Counted from the first letter of the stretch, positions 43,965-56,972 are shown. The stretch is DNA of 64,000 nt from Orobanche coerulescens (GCA_033398695.1 CM065819.1:3211501-3275500); one strand, 5' to 3'. The notes: generated by a model not told the origin, from the letters alone. Numbers and translations: made by a program.

Positions 43965-44465
43965 AAGATAGCTTTGATTCGGGAAAGACTGTTGACTGCC
44001 CAGAGTCGACAGAAGTCTTATGCAGATGTGCGCCGTCGCCCGTTGGAATTTGAGACCGGGGATCATGTGCTATTGAAGGCTTCTCCTACCCGGGGAATCT
44101 TCCGTTTTGGGAGGAAAGGTAAGCTAAGTCCGAGATATATCGGACCATTTGAGATCCTCGAGAGAGTTGGGGATTTAGCATACAGGTTGGCCTTACCGCC
44201 ATCGCTGAGTCACGTTCACAATGTGTTTCACGTATCCCAATTGCGGAAGTATCTACCAGATCCCAGTCATATCATTAGGTTTGATGAGATCGAGATAGCT
44301 AATGACGGCACCTTCGAAGAGAAGCCAATCAAGATACTTGAGAGTCGAGTCAAGCAATTGAGGAATAAACCGATCTCTTTGGTAAAAGTTCAGTAGTCTC
44401 GGCATGGAGTCGAAGAAGCAACTTGGGAGACGGAAGATAGGTACCCGGAATTGTTTGCAATTTAA
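43965..44465 (+). pseudogene. Element E pol C-terminal region with chromodomain-like tail
   Basis: Same frame as pol, beyond the TAG. It encodes RLLTAQSRQKSYADVRRRPL, the conserved GPFEILERVGDLAYRLALPP block and HVFHVSQLRKYLPDPSH, then ILESRVKQLRNKPISLVKVQ. A second TAG (44394) replaces an expected Trp before SRHGVEEATWE; the natural end is a TAA at 44463. The tail matches the chromodomain-like end of Tekay elements, which guides integration to heterochromatin. Confidence 0.85.
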
Positions 44466-44500
44466 GTTTCGGGCCGAAACTTCTTTTTAGAGGGGTAGTA

Positions 44501-46810
44501 TGTAATGCCCGGATAATTATTGTGTATCTATCTTGTAAGAATCAACTTTGTGATGTTATTATCAGAGGTTGGTTTCCCGTATTTCGTATCCTTACGTTTT
44601 GGTGTCTCCAGCATTCTGCATGCATGGTTCTGCACGTGTTAACGTACGCTATCAGGCGTCCATAACGTACGCTAAGACTGCAATATTACGTACGTTATCT
44701 GATGTTCTTAACGTACGTAAGCTAAGTCAACTTACGATCGGATAAGGGTCGGCGTGTGGGGGCCAAGGAAGGGGCCGGGGAGGATTCGTGTGATTTCCGC
44801 GTGAACCTGGACATAGGTGTTACGTACGCTATGGTGCATGTTTTACGTACGCTAAGGACATGGATATTACGTACGTAAAACCCTTGTGGTTACGTACGTA
44901 AGGAAATGCCTAAATCAGGCCAGTGAGTTCTGGTCAGACGACTACGTACGTTAAAGCTAGGGTATAACGTACGTTAAGTTTGTTACGTACGTAAGGTTAA
45001 TTGCATAACATACGTAATGCCCAGAATTCTATTTATAGACCTTGACCCTATTTCATTTCTCACCTTTCCTTTGGCTGATTTTTCGTGTTCTGAAGATCTT
45101 TCATCACCTCTTATCCTTCATATCATCTTTTGGGACGATTCTTGGGAAGCTTAGGCCTTTTAGATTGGTGTTCAAGCTTCCGGTGGTAGAGTTTATTCAA
45201 GTTCTTCATTGTTCATCAATTTATTGAGGTATGTGATCCTTCACCAACTAATTTAGCATGATCTTAGTAACGTTTTGGACCTGTTTGAGTAGACCGAACC
45301 AGTTATCTTCTTGAGGAGCCTTTCATCATGGTTTAGAAGATTTAATTCAATTATTTTCGATTCCTCTTGGTTGTTGTAATCGTTGAGCAAACCTTCTAGT
45401 GATTAGACTATTGATTAGTGCATCTTGAGATTGTAAACCCAATCATATCTAGTTTTCGAAGATTATCTTAGTTCATGAGAATGGTATGATTGAACATTTT
45501 GGTGAAGAATTAATGGATTGAATTTAAGGATTTATTCGTTGAAGGAGAGGATATTGAAACTAGTGAACAAGTCTTTATGAGGATTCATCGAAGTTCGGAT
45601 ATCTTGTTATAATAGAACATGATTAGAATCCTCCTAGGATGAATTCCATGTTATGTTGTAACAATCAACCGAAGGAATTGTGTTGGAACTTAGAAAGTAT
45701 TCCATTGAGCTATTGCAAGGACGAATAGCGTAGTATCGGTCCAACCAAATTGTGTTAGGGCAGAATAGTCCATCGCCATTATAGGGTGTATCATGCCTTT
45801 TGATGATTCATTTAATGATTTAAACGATTATCCGGAACCGTTAGTTATACCGACGTTATTGTTCGATGAAGGTTTGCATTCCGGTGAGCCGACCAAGTGA
45901 GAATTCTCCAATCGGGTTGAAGACTATTGATAGTAGAAATTCTTGTCGTCATTTGTTGAGGCAAGTATCGTATTTTGAAAGTTTGTGAATAATTGATGAA
46001 TTTGATCATGCATATGGTTTATTCGTGTTGTTGACATGAGATTATTTCATTAAATTGTCATGACATTTGCTATCGATTTAACGTACGTTCATATTGATGA
46101 ACATGTCGATTTTCTTGCATATGTATATGCATAGTTGTGTTATGTGTAAGTTGTGGTGATCCGAAGGGATCAAGCGATCTATGCTGAGGGCGCTGGATCG
46201 GATGTCCACTTCGTGTTGGTCCGACGGGATCATCTTGGGATCTAGGCTGAGGGCGCTGGATCATTGGACGGGTTTTTCCACCTCGTGTTGGTCCGACGGG
46301 ACCATCTTGGGATCTATGCTGAGGGCGCTGGATCATTGGAATACCCATGTTGTGTTGATTGAATCTTGTGGATTCGTATTGTTGGATTCCGGTAGCGGAA
46401 GTCCGTATTGTGTATGTTTTTATGCATTTTCGTTGCATATTTGTGTGTTTCGATACTTGTACTAGCATTGTTTTGCTAACCCCTTCGGGGTGGAGATTTG
46501 TTTTGATGATCAGGTAGCCGAGGAGCGGGGAAGCAGCCACAGTACCGTCATGACGATGAAGTGGCTCAGTGATGTTAAATGTTTGTTGTTTTTGTGATTT
46601 GTCTTCTTGGTTCATTTTTAGTACTCGAGTACGCGTGTCGTTTTAATATCATTTCAATATGGTTGTAATGGATCAGTTTGAACCGGTTTTGTAATTTGAA
46701 TTTCGGTGGTATTGTTGGATGATATTCACATTTCTTTTAATCAACTTTGTAAATCCTTACTTAAAGGGTTTACGGCGCTGTAATTATTCCGATTATCTCG
46801 GGGTGTTACA
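44501..46810 (+). repeat. Element E 3' LTR
   Basis: Near-identical to 37287-39557 with the same arrays; preceded by purine-rich TTAGAGGGGTAGTA. It contains an extra minisatellite start near 46155 that the 5' LTR lacks, so the 3' LTR is slightly longer. Confidence 0.92.
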
Positions 46811-48026
46811 TAATTGAGGCAGAGTATTTTGCATGAGGCCCATACTACGCCTTACTCGGTTCATCCTGGTTCGAGTAAAGATGTACACGGGCCTAAGGAG
46901 GAACTTTTGGTGGAATGATATGAAGGAGGAGGTCGAACAATTTGTAGCGAGATGTTTGACTTGTCAACAGGTCAAAATCGAGCATCAGCGACCAGCCGGG
47001 TTATTGCAGTCGCTTACCATTCCGGAATGGAAATGGAAAGACATTTTGATGGACTTCGTCACGATCTTTCCGATATCGAAGTCTGGTATGAATATGGTTT
47101 GGGTGACTGTGGATCGTCTGACCAACTCGGCACACTTCCTGGGCATCAAGGATACTTGGGGTCCGAAAAGGCTGGCTCGTGTATTTATTGCGCAAGTTGT
47201 GAGGCTTCACGTTACTCTGAAGTCTATTGTTTCGGATCGTGATGGCCATTTTGTATCGCATTTTTGGTAGGCGGTACATAAGGCGTTGGGTACTCGTTTG
47301 CGTCTGAGTACTTCCTTTCACCCTCAGACGGATGGGCAGTCGGAGCACACTATCCAGACATTTGAGGATATGTTGTGTGCTTGTGCTCTCGATTGGAGCA
47401 GTGATTGGGAGGAGCATTAGTCATTGATCGAGTTCAAGTACAACAATAGTTGGCACGCATCGATCAAGATGGCACCGTATGAGGCGCTTTATGGGCGGCG
47501 ATGTCGATCGCTGATTTGTTGGAACGAGGCCTCTGATTTGGTCGGGACCGAACTGGATGTCGCTTTGGAGACGAGGAAGAAGGTGGAATTGATTTGGGAG
47601 AGGATATTGACTGCTCAGAGTCGACAGAAATCCTATGCTGATGTTCGTCGTCGACCTTTGGAAGTCGAGGTGGGAGACCACGTTTTTCTAAAGGCGTCGC
47701 CGACGAGGAGAGTTTTCCGCTTCGGGAAGAAGGGGAAGTTGAGTCCTTCGGCTTTGAGTCACGTCCATAGCATTTTCCATGTTACCCAACTGAGGAAATA
47801 TGTTCCGGATCCTAGTCATGTCATCGATTATGGCGAGATCGATATCGTTGAGGATATTACCTTCGAGGAGCGTCCCTTGAAGATTTTGGAGCACCGTGAG
47901 AAGCGACTGAGGCATAAGACCATTCCATTGGTCAAGGTGCAGTGGTCGAGACATGGTGTCGATGAAGCAACTTGGGAAATCGAGGATAGCATGCGTGCTA
48001 GGTACCCCGAATTGTTTGTTTCTTAA
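46811..48026 (+). pseudogene. Element D integrase and C-terminal tail (broken)
   Basis: Resumes D pol after [21 protein letters not shown] in shifted frames, zinc motif [11 protein letters not shown], core with [18 protein letters not shown] and SDRDGHFVSHFW, then a TAG at 47268 and another near 47419. From 47424 the frame is open to 48026: YNNSWHASIKMAPYEALYGR, SYADVRRRPLEVEVGDHVFL, VHSIFHVTQLRKYVPDPSHV and the tail WSRHGVDEATWEIED. About 25 residues of the conserved GPFEIL...LAYRLALPP block are missing after KGKLSP compared with E and B. Confidence 0.88.
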
Positions 48027-48061
48027 GTTTCGGGACGAAACTTGTTTTTAGATGGGGAGAA

Positions 48062-49987
48062 TGTAATATCCGCATTTTTCCTTTCTCTGGTATTTTTTAT
48101 TTTGGTGTATTTTTCGTTTTTAGTGATAGCTTGTAACCATATGGATATTTCTAGAATATTTAATACTGGACTTTTTGCCATTCGAGCTTGTTTCGGACAT
48201 GTTCTACTCAATTCCATGTTTAATATCATTTTCATTGCTATTTGGTTCGGTTCTCGTAATCATTGTTCGGAACTGCCGTGTCGGGGTTGCCGTAAATCTG
48301 TCTCATATTATTATGCATGTTGTGAGCTTTCGTTTCGTGTTCCGATCGTGTATCGTGTATTGCGGATGTTTTGGGGTCGTTTTGTAATTTCCCAAAGTTA
48401 TGGGGCAATTACTATTGTTTTTGTTTTTTGAACCTTTGAGTAGTCGGAATCGTGTTTTATTTTAGCGCTCCAGTTCTGACTCGAACTCATCGTTCGTGTG
48501 CCTTCTTCAGTCCGTTGTTTGGTGTCGGGTGCGCGTTGTTTTCATCCGGGGAAGAATTCGCTGTTTTCCATTTTAGTTTTCTCTGTACTATGGTCTGCAC
48601 CCGTTAACGCGCGCTAATTTCTCATTTCATCTCCTTCCCCGTGGCTTGAGCGATCCAGAGGCGATTTTGAGGCGATTTCTCCTTCCAATCACCTCAACTA
48701 TCATCTTCCTTGAGTTCTTGGTGTAGATTAATAACATCCAATTGTGTTCTTCGTCTTTGATCCAAGGTTCTCTTAGAACCCTATTTTTGGGGAATTTGGG
48801 GGTTTTCGATTTAATTCCCGATTTGTTCCTTGTTGTTGATGAATCTATTATGTATGTGATTAATCTTAGTGGTATTCATGTTTTCCCTACGAGTTCATGG
48901 TAAATTTCGTGGTATTTCAAAAATCAAGAGGGTTCGGTCGCGACCCACCCTCGTTGTTTTGTACGAATTTACATGAATCGTAGGTGGATTTTCGGGTGTC
49001 TTCCATTTTCATACTCGTGTAGAAATGGTTGTGATTGTATTCTTCGAATCAGGTTCGGTATTGTCGGTTCCTAGCGATCGTGGTTGATTTTCCGTTCCGT
49101 CCGTTTTGTTGTTAATTACTCAAGGCAAGTATTCTCGTGAAACCTTTATGCTTAACATGAAATGGTAATGTATATGTTTGTGCTTTGCTCAATCCGGGAG
49201 GGTCCGACGGGGCCTCGGGGAATCTATGATTTCTCTCCTAATTCACGAGCTTATTGGCTAGCCAGTCCGGGAGGGTCCATAGAGGCCTCATATGGGATCA
49301 CTGGTTTCGCCCTGGTCCTAGGCGATGCATGTGCATGATTTTGATTTCTAATTATGGCTAGTTCGGGAGGGTCATTAGAGGCCTCGGATGGGATCAGTGG
49401 TTTCGCCCTATTCCTAGGCAAGTTTGAACCGTGATATTTGACTGTTTGTTTTCCGGGAAAAGACATGTCTTGATTTGATTTTTGCAATAATTTGATGCAT
49501 GTACTATGAAATGTGTAAGCGACTTGTTTGCCTTGATTACTTGTACTAGCGTAATTGCTAACCCCTTTGGAGACCCGTTTTTGGGGAAATTCGTGTTGTG
49601 AATTTCAGGTTGTGTTCAACCGGTCGATCGAGTACTGGAGCAATACGAGGATGCTGGCTAGGGTTGTTGACGTGTGTGAATGAGTTCTTTATTTCGGTTG
49701 TCCATTTAAACATTTATTTTTGACTTGTAAACTAGTAGACCGTACTCGCGAGTACTTAGGCGATTTGATTTGGAAAATGGTTTTTATACTAAATTTCATA
49801 TGTGATTTTCGTTGATGTCTGGTTTACCGGTTGTACCTGGTGTTTTACTTAATCTTCGTCTTGGTGATGTGTGTTTTCTCGTTAACTGATATGGTTAGAC
49901 GAGCGGTATCTATTATTTTGACATGGTGGGTCCCATATAGGGGTCCACGGCGCTGTAATATACCCTGAATATCTTGGGGGTGTTACA
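48062..49987 (+). repeat. Element D 3' LTR (array and TATA deleted)
   Basis: Begins TGTAATATCC and ends GGGTGTTACA, followed by target-site copy GACTT. At about 48602 a single TAACGCGCGCTA runs straight into TTCTCATTTCATCTCC, so roughly 470 bp of U3 seen in the 5' LTR is gone. An acceptor-like GTGAATTTCAG lies near 49607. Confidence 0.9.
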
Positions 49988-49992
49988 GACTT

Positions 49993-50933
49993 ACAGTATG
50001 GAACAATATGCGAAGATTTATATTCGGGATATTGTGAGGTTACATGGTGTTCCACTGTCGATCGTCTCAGATAGAGATCCACGATTTACGTCGAAATTTT
50101 GGAAAAGTCTGGAAAGTGCATTGGGCACTAAATTGAATTTCAGTACTGCATATCATCCGCAAATCGATGGTCAATCTGAACGGACTATCAAGACACTTGA
50201 AGATTTGTTGAGGGCGTGTGTTCTTGATATTGGTGATAATTCGGAGAATAGTTTGCCTTTAGTAGAGTTTGCTTATAACAATAGTTACCAAGCGACTATA
50301 CAAATGGCCCCGTATGAGGCTCTGTACGTTAGGAAATGTCGATCGCCCCTTTATTGGAGGGATGTTAGAGAAGGAAAAATTTTGAGTCCAGAATTGATCA
50401 GCCAGACTATAGAGAAGATAGTCGAAATTAGAAGTAAAATTAAGACTGCCCAGGATCGGCAAAAGTCTTATGCTGATAAACGAATGAAAGATATCCAATT
50501 TGAGATTGGAGAAAAAGTGTTCTTGAAGGTAGCGCTGATGAAAGGGGTGATACGATTCGATAAAAAGGGAAAGCTACAGCCTCGTTATATTGGACCTTTT
50601 GAGATTTTGGGTCGTGTTGGTGATCTTGCTTATAGTTTGGCATTGTCGTTGGAGTTATCGGGAGTGTACAATGTCTTTCACGTCTCCATGCTGAGAAAGT
50701 ACATACATGATCCTGATCACATATGCAATTTCGAAGGGTTGCATGTAGCCAAGAACCTGACTTATGAGGAGGTACCTACAACTATTTTGGAGCGTAAGGT
50801 ACAGCGGTTGCGAAACAAAGAGGTTAAATTGGTGAAAGTTCAATGGAGTCGTCATGGACCAAATGAGGCAACTTGGGAACGTGAAGAGGAGATCCGTTCT
50901 AAGTATCCAATATTTATTTTTCAAGGTACGTAA
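49993..50933 (+). pseudogene. Element B integrase C-terminal half and chromodomain-like tail
   Basis: Resumes directly after the D target-site copy: YAKIYIRDIVRLHGVPLSIV, SDRDPRFTSKFW, TLEDLLRACVLD (third catalytic acidic residue), EFAYNNSYQATIQMAPYEAL. The C-terminal region has GPFEILGRVGDLAYSLAL, VFHVSMLRKYIHDPDH and the tail KLVKVQWSRHGPNEATWE. This part has no internal stop and ends TAA at 50931. It is annotated as a pseudogene only because it is cut from its start by 15 kb of element D. Confidence 0.9.
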
Positions 50934-50971
50934 CTTAATTTCCGAGGACCGAAATTTGTTAAGGGGGGTAG

Positions 50972-53131
50972 GTTACGCCCAATTTCCCATATACATTTAT
51001 TGTGAATTATAGAAAATATGTTCAATTTTTTTAAATTAATGCCCGAATAATTTTATAATTTAATTTATTTTATTTCATGATCATGCAAATTCATTTATGT
51101 CATTATAATTCATGAAAAGTTATGTGATTAGTTGCGTTTCGTTTCTCATTTTAATTCATCATTTCATCTCGTCATTTCTAGGCCCGAGTCAAATTTTAAG
51201 CGATATTAATCGTTGTCCAAAAGATTTTACAAACTAAATAATAATATTATTTACTATTATTATTATTACTATTACTATTATTAATATTAATATTATATTT
51301 AGTTTAGCCGAATTATTATTCATTTTCAGTGTTGGGCCCATATTAATTTTGTGGCCCAAATTCTTTTACAAATCCAATTGATGGCCCAAGCCATTTTCCT
51401 AACCCAAGTAGAAATATACCCTAAATCTAACTCCAACAGTATAAATACAGTATTTTATACTGCATCCATTATACTGAATACACAATACTTCTCCCTTCCT
51501 CCTACAAATCGTCCCAGCCACCAATTCTGCCTTCTCATCCGTCTCACTTTCTCCAGCAAAGGTAAGTCATCCCCCTTCTCATCGTGTAGATACCGACCTT
51601 AATTTTGTTTCAATTGTGGACTTAATCTCTGTATATATTAATCCTTCACACCAAAATCAAAACCATCGCCGTCGATTCTGCACTTCCAACCATGACTTAA
51701 CCAAATCCCAGCCTTACACCAGAAGATTTCCTTCCCCAACTCCAGATATAAATTTCCCAAATTCATCTCACGACCCTCTCAAATTTGAATCAGAAATTTC
51801 ACACACAAGAAGAACTGAACCAAAGATCCACCCTCAAACCCATAAACCCAAACGGGTTCGCTAAATTCGACCCAAATCGGAGAAATCAAACCTGAAACTC
51901 AGGACAGAACTTTATTTCATCCCGAAAATCCGACACGTCTACCACCTCCGATTTCGATTTCCATATGTGTGTGCGTGTTTGTATTCTGGTGTGCGTGTGT
52001 TTTGAGTTTTATTTGCAGATCGGGGGCAGATTTCTTGTGTTTATGTGTATGTGAGATTCGTTCTCTCTGTGTGACTTTTTCTGTATGTATATGAGAGGAG
52101 AGAGAATTCGCAGGGAGGGGGGATTTTCAGTAGAGAGATGACCAGGATATGAGAGAAGGGAAGAAAATACCTGATGACTTTTCAACGATGAAAGGAGTTC
52201 CGACCCCCAGTTATCTTTCTCTAAATATCAATTTTGCCCCCGAGTTTTTAATTCTTGCAAATTAACCCCAATCAGGTTGATAACTCTTTCAATTTGAGTC
52301 CTCAAATGTTTAGTTCTTCCAATTTTACTCCAATCCGCTTTTCAGTAATTAATTGCAGCCCTATTTTGGCGCAAGCTATTAAAATAATGATTGTATTAAT
52401 TAATACTAATAATCAATTTTAATTTATGCATCGTATTTCATTATCAGTTATTATATATTTATTTATTATTTGTAGATAATAACAAGAACTTAGGGGCCTA
52501 GGATTGTCGAGTCAAACATCTTCATCACATTCAAGTTCAAGAAAATGCATATTATCCAGGTGTGAGATTTATTACGCTTTTGTTTATTTTAATTGTTTTA
52601 TATATTGTCTTGTATGTGCACGTGAAATCAGTCAGAAGCATTTAAATGTGCAAAGCAGTCAGAAGCATTTAAATGTACAAATCAGTCAGAAGCACTTAAT
52701 TGTGCATAAAGCCTTCGGGCTAGCCGATGGGCTTCAGAATTTACCAGTCATGTTGTTTATACTTGCTAATATATTTAGAAATTAACTTAGACATATTGCG
52801 TATCCTCCACACTGAGCGAGTTGAAAGCTCACCCATTATTTAATGCTTTCAGGTTGAGGAGATCGATGTGGCATGCGCTTAAGTGTGAGATGATCAAGCT
52901 TCATGAATAGTTATTTATTTATTTACTGTTATTTTTCTCAAGCTATGCTTTATGAACAAGTGTTCGATTTGTTTTATTTTCATGTCAAAGTATGTTTTGT
53001 TTTAACGATGACTCGAGAATATTACTTGCGATTATTAAGTTTGTCTTTTTGAAATGTATTTTTGCTGCAAAAATTTTATTTATTCTTTTAAAATTTAGAA
53101 ATATTATTTTCCTAGAGTAGTGGTCGCTAAA
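50972..53131 (+). repeat. Element B 3' LTR
   Basis: Preceded by the purine tract TTAAGGGGGGTAGG. It begins GTTACGCCC where the 5' LTR has TGTAACGTCCC, so the terminal TG is mutated. It ends TGGTCGCTAAA near 53131. Numerous substitutions and indels relative to 7699-9836 show B is old. Confidence 0.85.
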
Positions 53132-55672
53132 TAAATTGGGTTCATTAAGTGTTACTTCATTACTACAAAAACCCAATATTTGCGCATCTTGTCAACTTGC
53201 CAAAAGCAAGCATTTACATTTTGCTCTGAATAACAAGCGCGCCTCGCATGTTTTGGATTTAATTCACTGTGATCTGAGGTCCTACCTCGGTATGTTCTCG
53301 TTCTGGTTTTCACTACTATGTTATTTTGTGGATGACTTTTCACGTAATAGTTGGATGTATCCCCTGCATGGCAAAGATTATTTTTATAATGTGCTAATTC
53401 AGTTTCATACATTTGTCGAAATGCAGTTTGTTGCCCAATTAAAACTTTTCAAAGCGACGGAGGCAACGAATTTAGAAATAACAAAGTCACCAAATTTTTC
53501 GCGGATAACAAAATTCACCACTCTATATCTTGTCCCTACACAATTTCTCAAAATAGTCGTGCCGAGCGCAAACACTGCCACATCACTGAGGCAGAGCTTT
53601 CCATGTTATTTCACGCTCACGTTCCAACCCATTTTTGGGTTGAAGCCTCAACATATATTATAAATCGTCTGCCTTCTGTGGTGCTTCACAGTAAATCACC
53701 ATATGGACTATTATTTCATTAGTCACCAAACTATGGCAATTTTCACCCCTTTGGTTGCAGGGTCTTTCCATATCGACGTGACTATACCAAAAATAAATCC
53801 TCCCCGCATCACTCTTTGCATCTTTATTGGCTACAATTATAAGGGTTTTCAGTGTCTCAATCCTACTACTTCATGGATTTATATTGCACGCCATGCACAA
53901 TTTGACAAAAATCACTTTCTATTTCATGGCTCCTCATCATATCCCAATCTTACCACAATTGACTTCTCTAGCTTTGATGCGCCTATTTCCATAGCTCGCA
54001 GCTCAACTACACACCACATGAGCTACCGACCACCAGCTCGCCTACTCCTCCTGGATCATGTCAACTCTGCCCTACCTCGGGTCCTGCTTCAATTGACCCA
54101 CCTGTCACGATTGATATCACTCTTATGCAACATGCAGACGAACCACCTTCTCCTCCAACTCAACAAATCCACACCCCACAGCAGTAACATCGCCCCACTC
54201 ATCCAATGCAAACTCAAGCCAAGTCCGGCATCTTTAAACCCAAACACATTGCTGATATTACTCAAACTAAGCTCATCTCTGCACTTTTCGCCTCTAAAGC
54301 ACCTAAGGGTTTCTTATCGGCATCCAAGCATCCTCATTGACTTCATGCTATGGATGAAGAAATGTCAGCTCTTCGACAAAATCAAACATGGGATCTAGTT
54401 CCTCGCCCCTAGGACAAATGTTGTTGGCTCCAAATTGATTCGCAATAAATACTTATCTTCTGGTTCCATTAATCGCCATAAGGCTCGTCTCCTCGCACAG
54501 GGTTTCACGCAAATTTCGGTCTTTGATTATTCTCACACATTTAGTCATGTAGTCAAAGCGTCCACCGTTCGCATCATATTTTCCCTCGTGGTAATTAGGC
54601 ATTGGCCTCTTCATCAACTTGATGTAAATAATGCTTTTCTCAGTGGTCATCTCACTACGCCTGTTTATATAGAACAACCCCCTGGTTATGTTGATATAAA
54701 ATTTCCACATCACGTATGTCGCATCAAGAAGGCCTTATACGGTCTCAAACAAGCTCCACGTACATGGTTCCATCATCTCAGTAATTTTCTGACGACACTT
54801 GGATTTTAGTGCAGTCAAGCCGACACATCATTGTTCATATTTCATCATAAATCTCTCACCTGTACCTCCTGGTTTATGTTTATGTCATTATTATCACTGG
54901 CAACTCTCCGTTACTCATCAATAACTTCATCACACGACTACGTAAGGGATTCGCAATCAAAGACCTTGGCAAACTAAACTACTTTTTTGATCTTGAAGTT
55001 ACCTACACCAGGGATGGCCTCTTCTTAAGCCAAACCAAATATGCTCATGATATCCTTACTCGAGCCGACCTCCTTGAATTTAAGTGGACAGACCCTCTCC
55101 ACTACAGGTACTCCTAACAACGACGCAACCCTTTATCTCTCATTAGTCGGCGCACTTCAATCCCTCACCATTACATGACCATATATTTCCTTCGCCGTAT
55201 ATTCAGTCAGTCAATTTCTTCAAAATCCTACGACGGAACACTTCCAAGCTGTCAAAAGAATTCTACGCGACATCAAAGGTACTATGAATTTCGGCTTATC
55301 TTTTACTCGAACACCGGATGTCTCTCTTTCGGATACTCCGACGCCGATTGTGCTCGTTGCATCGAAACTCGTCGCTCCACATATAGCTATTCTATCTTTC
55401 TCAATGGAAATCTTGTCTCTTAGAGTGCCAAAAAGCAACCTACTGTCTCTCGCTCTAGTTGTGAATTAGAATACCGTGCCATAGCAAATACCGCGGCTGA
55501 AATCCTGTGCGTTACTCACTTGCTTCGGGAACTTCACGCAGTGCCTCATGCACGGCCCACCATATTCTGTGACAACAGAAGTGCTATATTCCTTTTGCAA
55601 AATCTCATTGCCCATAAACACGCTAAACACATTGACATAGATTATCACTTCATCCGTGAAGTCATTACCGCA
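53132..55672 (+). pseudogene. Element F (Copia) pol: integrase, RT, RNase H (heavily decayed)
   Basis: Begins inside the GAG-pre-integrase zinc motif (ICASCQLAKSKHLHF), which completes the start at 7568-7698. Integrase core: LDLIHCDL and YFVDDFSRNSWMYPL (53330). The middle is frame-shifted several times (53430-53660), then FIGYNYKGFQCLNPTTSW (53825). RT: a PYLSSGSINRHKARLLAQGF-like start (54440), the region LHQLDVNNAFLSG (54615) and YIEQPPGYVD, with the catalytic YVDD region degraded near 54870. RNase H: FCDNRSAIFLLQN (55565) and HIDIDYHFIREVI just before G. No part could be translated intact. Confidence 0.85.
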
Positions 55673-55803
55673 TGTTGGAATATTTATTCCACATATTCAT
55701 AAATAGTGTTTTGATGATCAAGTTGCTAAGCAAAACAAAACAACAAGAGGTAAAGCAAAACAGCGAAGCAGACGAAGACGCAAAAAGTTGGACAAAATAC
55801 AAG

Positions 55804-56312
55804 GCTAGCGCACGCTAGACATATAAGTTAGCGCACGCTAACGGGTCCCGACTACAGAACAGACGAGTTCGAAGTTACCTGAAGTCAAGTCATCTGATGA
55901 AGATAACGCACACTACACATGATTACTAACGCACACTATCGAAGGCATTTTACCGTTGTAAACACATTCAAACACAGAATGACGTATGTAGTGAAGTAAG
56001 ACATAGCGCACGCTACTGATGATATTTAGCGCACGCTAAATATCATTTTGAAATCAAGTCAATCAATCTGTTGGGGAGATTGTGATGCAAAGTCAAAAAG
56101 TATAAACGAATATATGATGCATGCAATGATGCAAGATTAGCGCACGCTACAAAGAATGTTAGCGCACGCTAACTGTTATGGACAGTAGCCACTGGACTGA
56201 AACTGGAAGATATTAACGTACGATACATGCAGTACATAACGTACGCTACAGGCAAAAATACGCGATAGCGCACGCTAAGAAGAAGAGCTAGTGCACGCTA
56301 GCAAGTCAACTG
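55804..56312 (+). repeat. 12-mer array in U3 of element G 5' LTR
   Basis: Seven exact TAGCGCACGCTA and about five variants (TAACGCACACTA, TAACGTACGCTA, TAGTGCACGCTA). The 3' LTR (58554-59050) has nine exact copies: positions that read CACAC here read CACGC there, i.e. CpG loss. Blocks GACAGTAGCCACTGGACTG and GCAAGTCAACT between the 12-mers recur in element A. This is the same motif as in the Gypsy elements, in a Copia-type LTR. Confidence 0.9.
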
Positions 56313-56341
56313 GCAGTAACGGCTAGTTTGATGAAGAAGGC

Positions 56342-56349
56342 TATAAATA
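56342..56349 (+). promoter_or_regulatory. TATA box of element G LTR
   Basis: TATAAATA 30 bases after the last 12-mer; a copy lies near 59092 in the 3' LTR. Confidence 0.65.
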
Positions 56350-56917
56350 CCACATCCTTGGTATTAAACCATACAACAACTTTAAGCAATCAAGACATTG
56401 ATCTGATATTCATATACATTATATTGTTGTTGTGATATTGAGCTTATATTGTTAGTTTGAGTGTTTATACATTCAATACATACACGAGAGGTAAAAGAAA
56501 AGATACGATTGGATTCGGTGTTATTAGGATCAAGGATCCGACATTGTTAGAATCGCAATCGCTATCTTAGTGAGGTTTATCTAGTACCGATAGAAAGCTA
56601 GAGTGGTTGATTCCTTGTCTAATAGAAAAGGAAAACAGTTTAACTTGGACCGACATAAAGACAAGTACAAGTGGTAATATCTCGACCGATAGAAGAGAGA
56701 TTGAACGGTTTACTCGGACTGATAGAAGACGAGCTTGCAATGGTAATCCCTCGACCGATAGAAGAGAGGTGCATAGGTTTATATCTTAAGCCTATAGAAA
56801 AAGATAACGAGAGAGGACGTAAACACGTTTGGCCGAACCTCTATAAATCCGTGTGTCGATTTATTTTCCGCACTTTATATTTACGCTTCCGCACAACGGC
56901 GAAATTGTTCCAACAGT

Positions 56918-56929
56918 TGGTATCGGAGC
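56918..56929 (+). other. Primer-binding site of element G
   Basis: TGGTATCGGAGC two bases after the LTR end. Confidence 0.82.
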
Positions 56930-56972
56930 AGTACCTCCAATAAGCGGCTTAACATCCGAGAAGTCGATCCAA

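Larger units (their letters stand above)
37287..46810 (+). mobile_element. Element E: nearly complete Tekay/Del-like Gypsy chromovirus
   Basis: LTRs at 37287-39557 and 44501-46810 are almost identical. Target site is GAATT on the left and TAATT on the right (one mismatch). A primer-binding site, gag, a long pol frame and a purine tract are all present in order. Only a handful of nonsense or frameshift changes are seen, so it is the youngest insertion in the F > B > D > E stack and may have been active recently. Confidence 0.93.
35108..49987 (+). mobile_element. Element D: internally deleted Tekay-like Gypsy
   Basis: LTR sequence at both ends, with target-site duplication GACTT (35103-35107 and 49988-49992) inside the integrase core of B. 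After removing E, D consists of a 5' LTR lacking its last ~380 bp, the last part of pol, and a full 3' end with LTR. It lost the end of the 5' LTR, the primer-binding site, gag, protease and RT in one deletion at about 37124. The B integrase resumes exactly at 49993. Confidence 0.92.
7699..53131 (+). mobile_element. Element B: Tekay/Del-like Gypsy chromovirus, host of three later insertions
   Basis: LTRs at 7699-9836 and 50972-53131 are homologous along their length. Between them, in order and on the plus strand, are Gag, protease, RT, RNase H, integrase and a chromodomain-like tail, interrupted by C2, C3 and D. Removing those three leaves a single Gypsy element of about 9 kb. The order of domains and the C-terminal motif WSRHGPNEATWEREEEIRSKYP fit Tekay/Del chromoviruses. 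No clear target-site duplication was found (GGCAC on the left, TAAAT on the right), and the 3' LTR terminus has lost the TG. All coding parts are broken, so it is an old copy. Confidence 0.88.
55673..56915 (+). repeat. Element G 5' LTR
   Basis: TGTTGGAATATTTATTCC to TTGTTCCAACA. It contains the 12-mer array (55804-56312), a TATA box and, in R/U5, a repeated TCGACCGATAGAAGAGAG unit (56690-56770). Confidence 0.93.
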
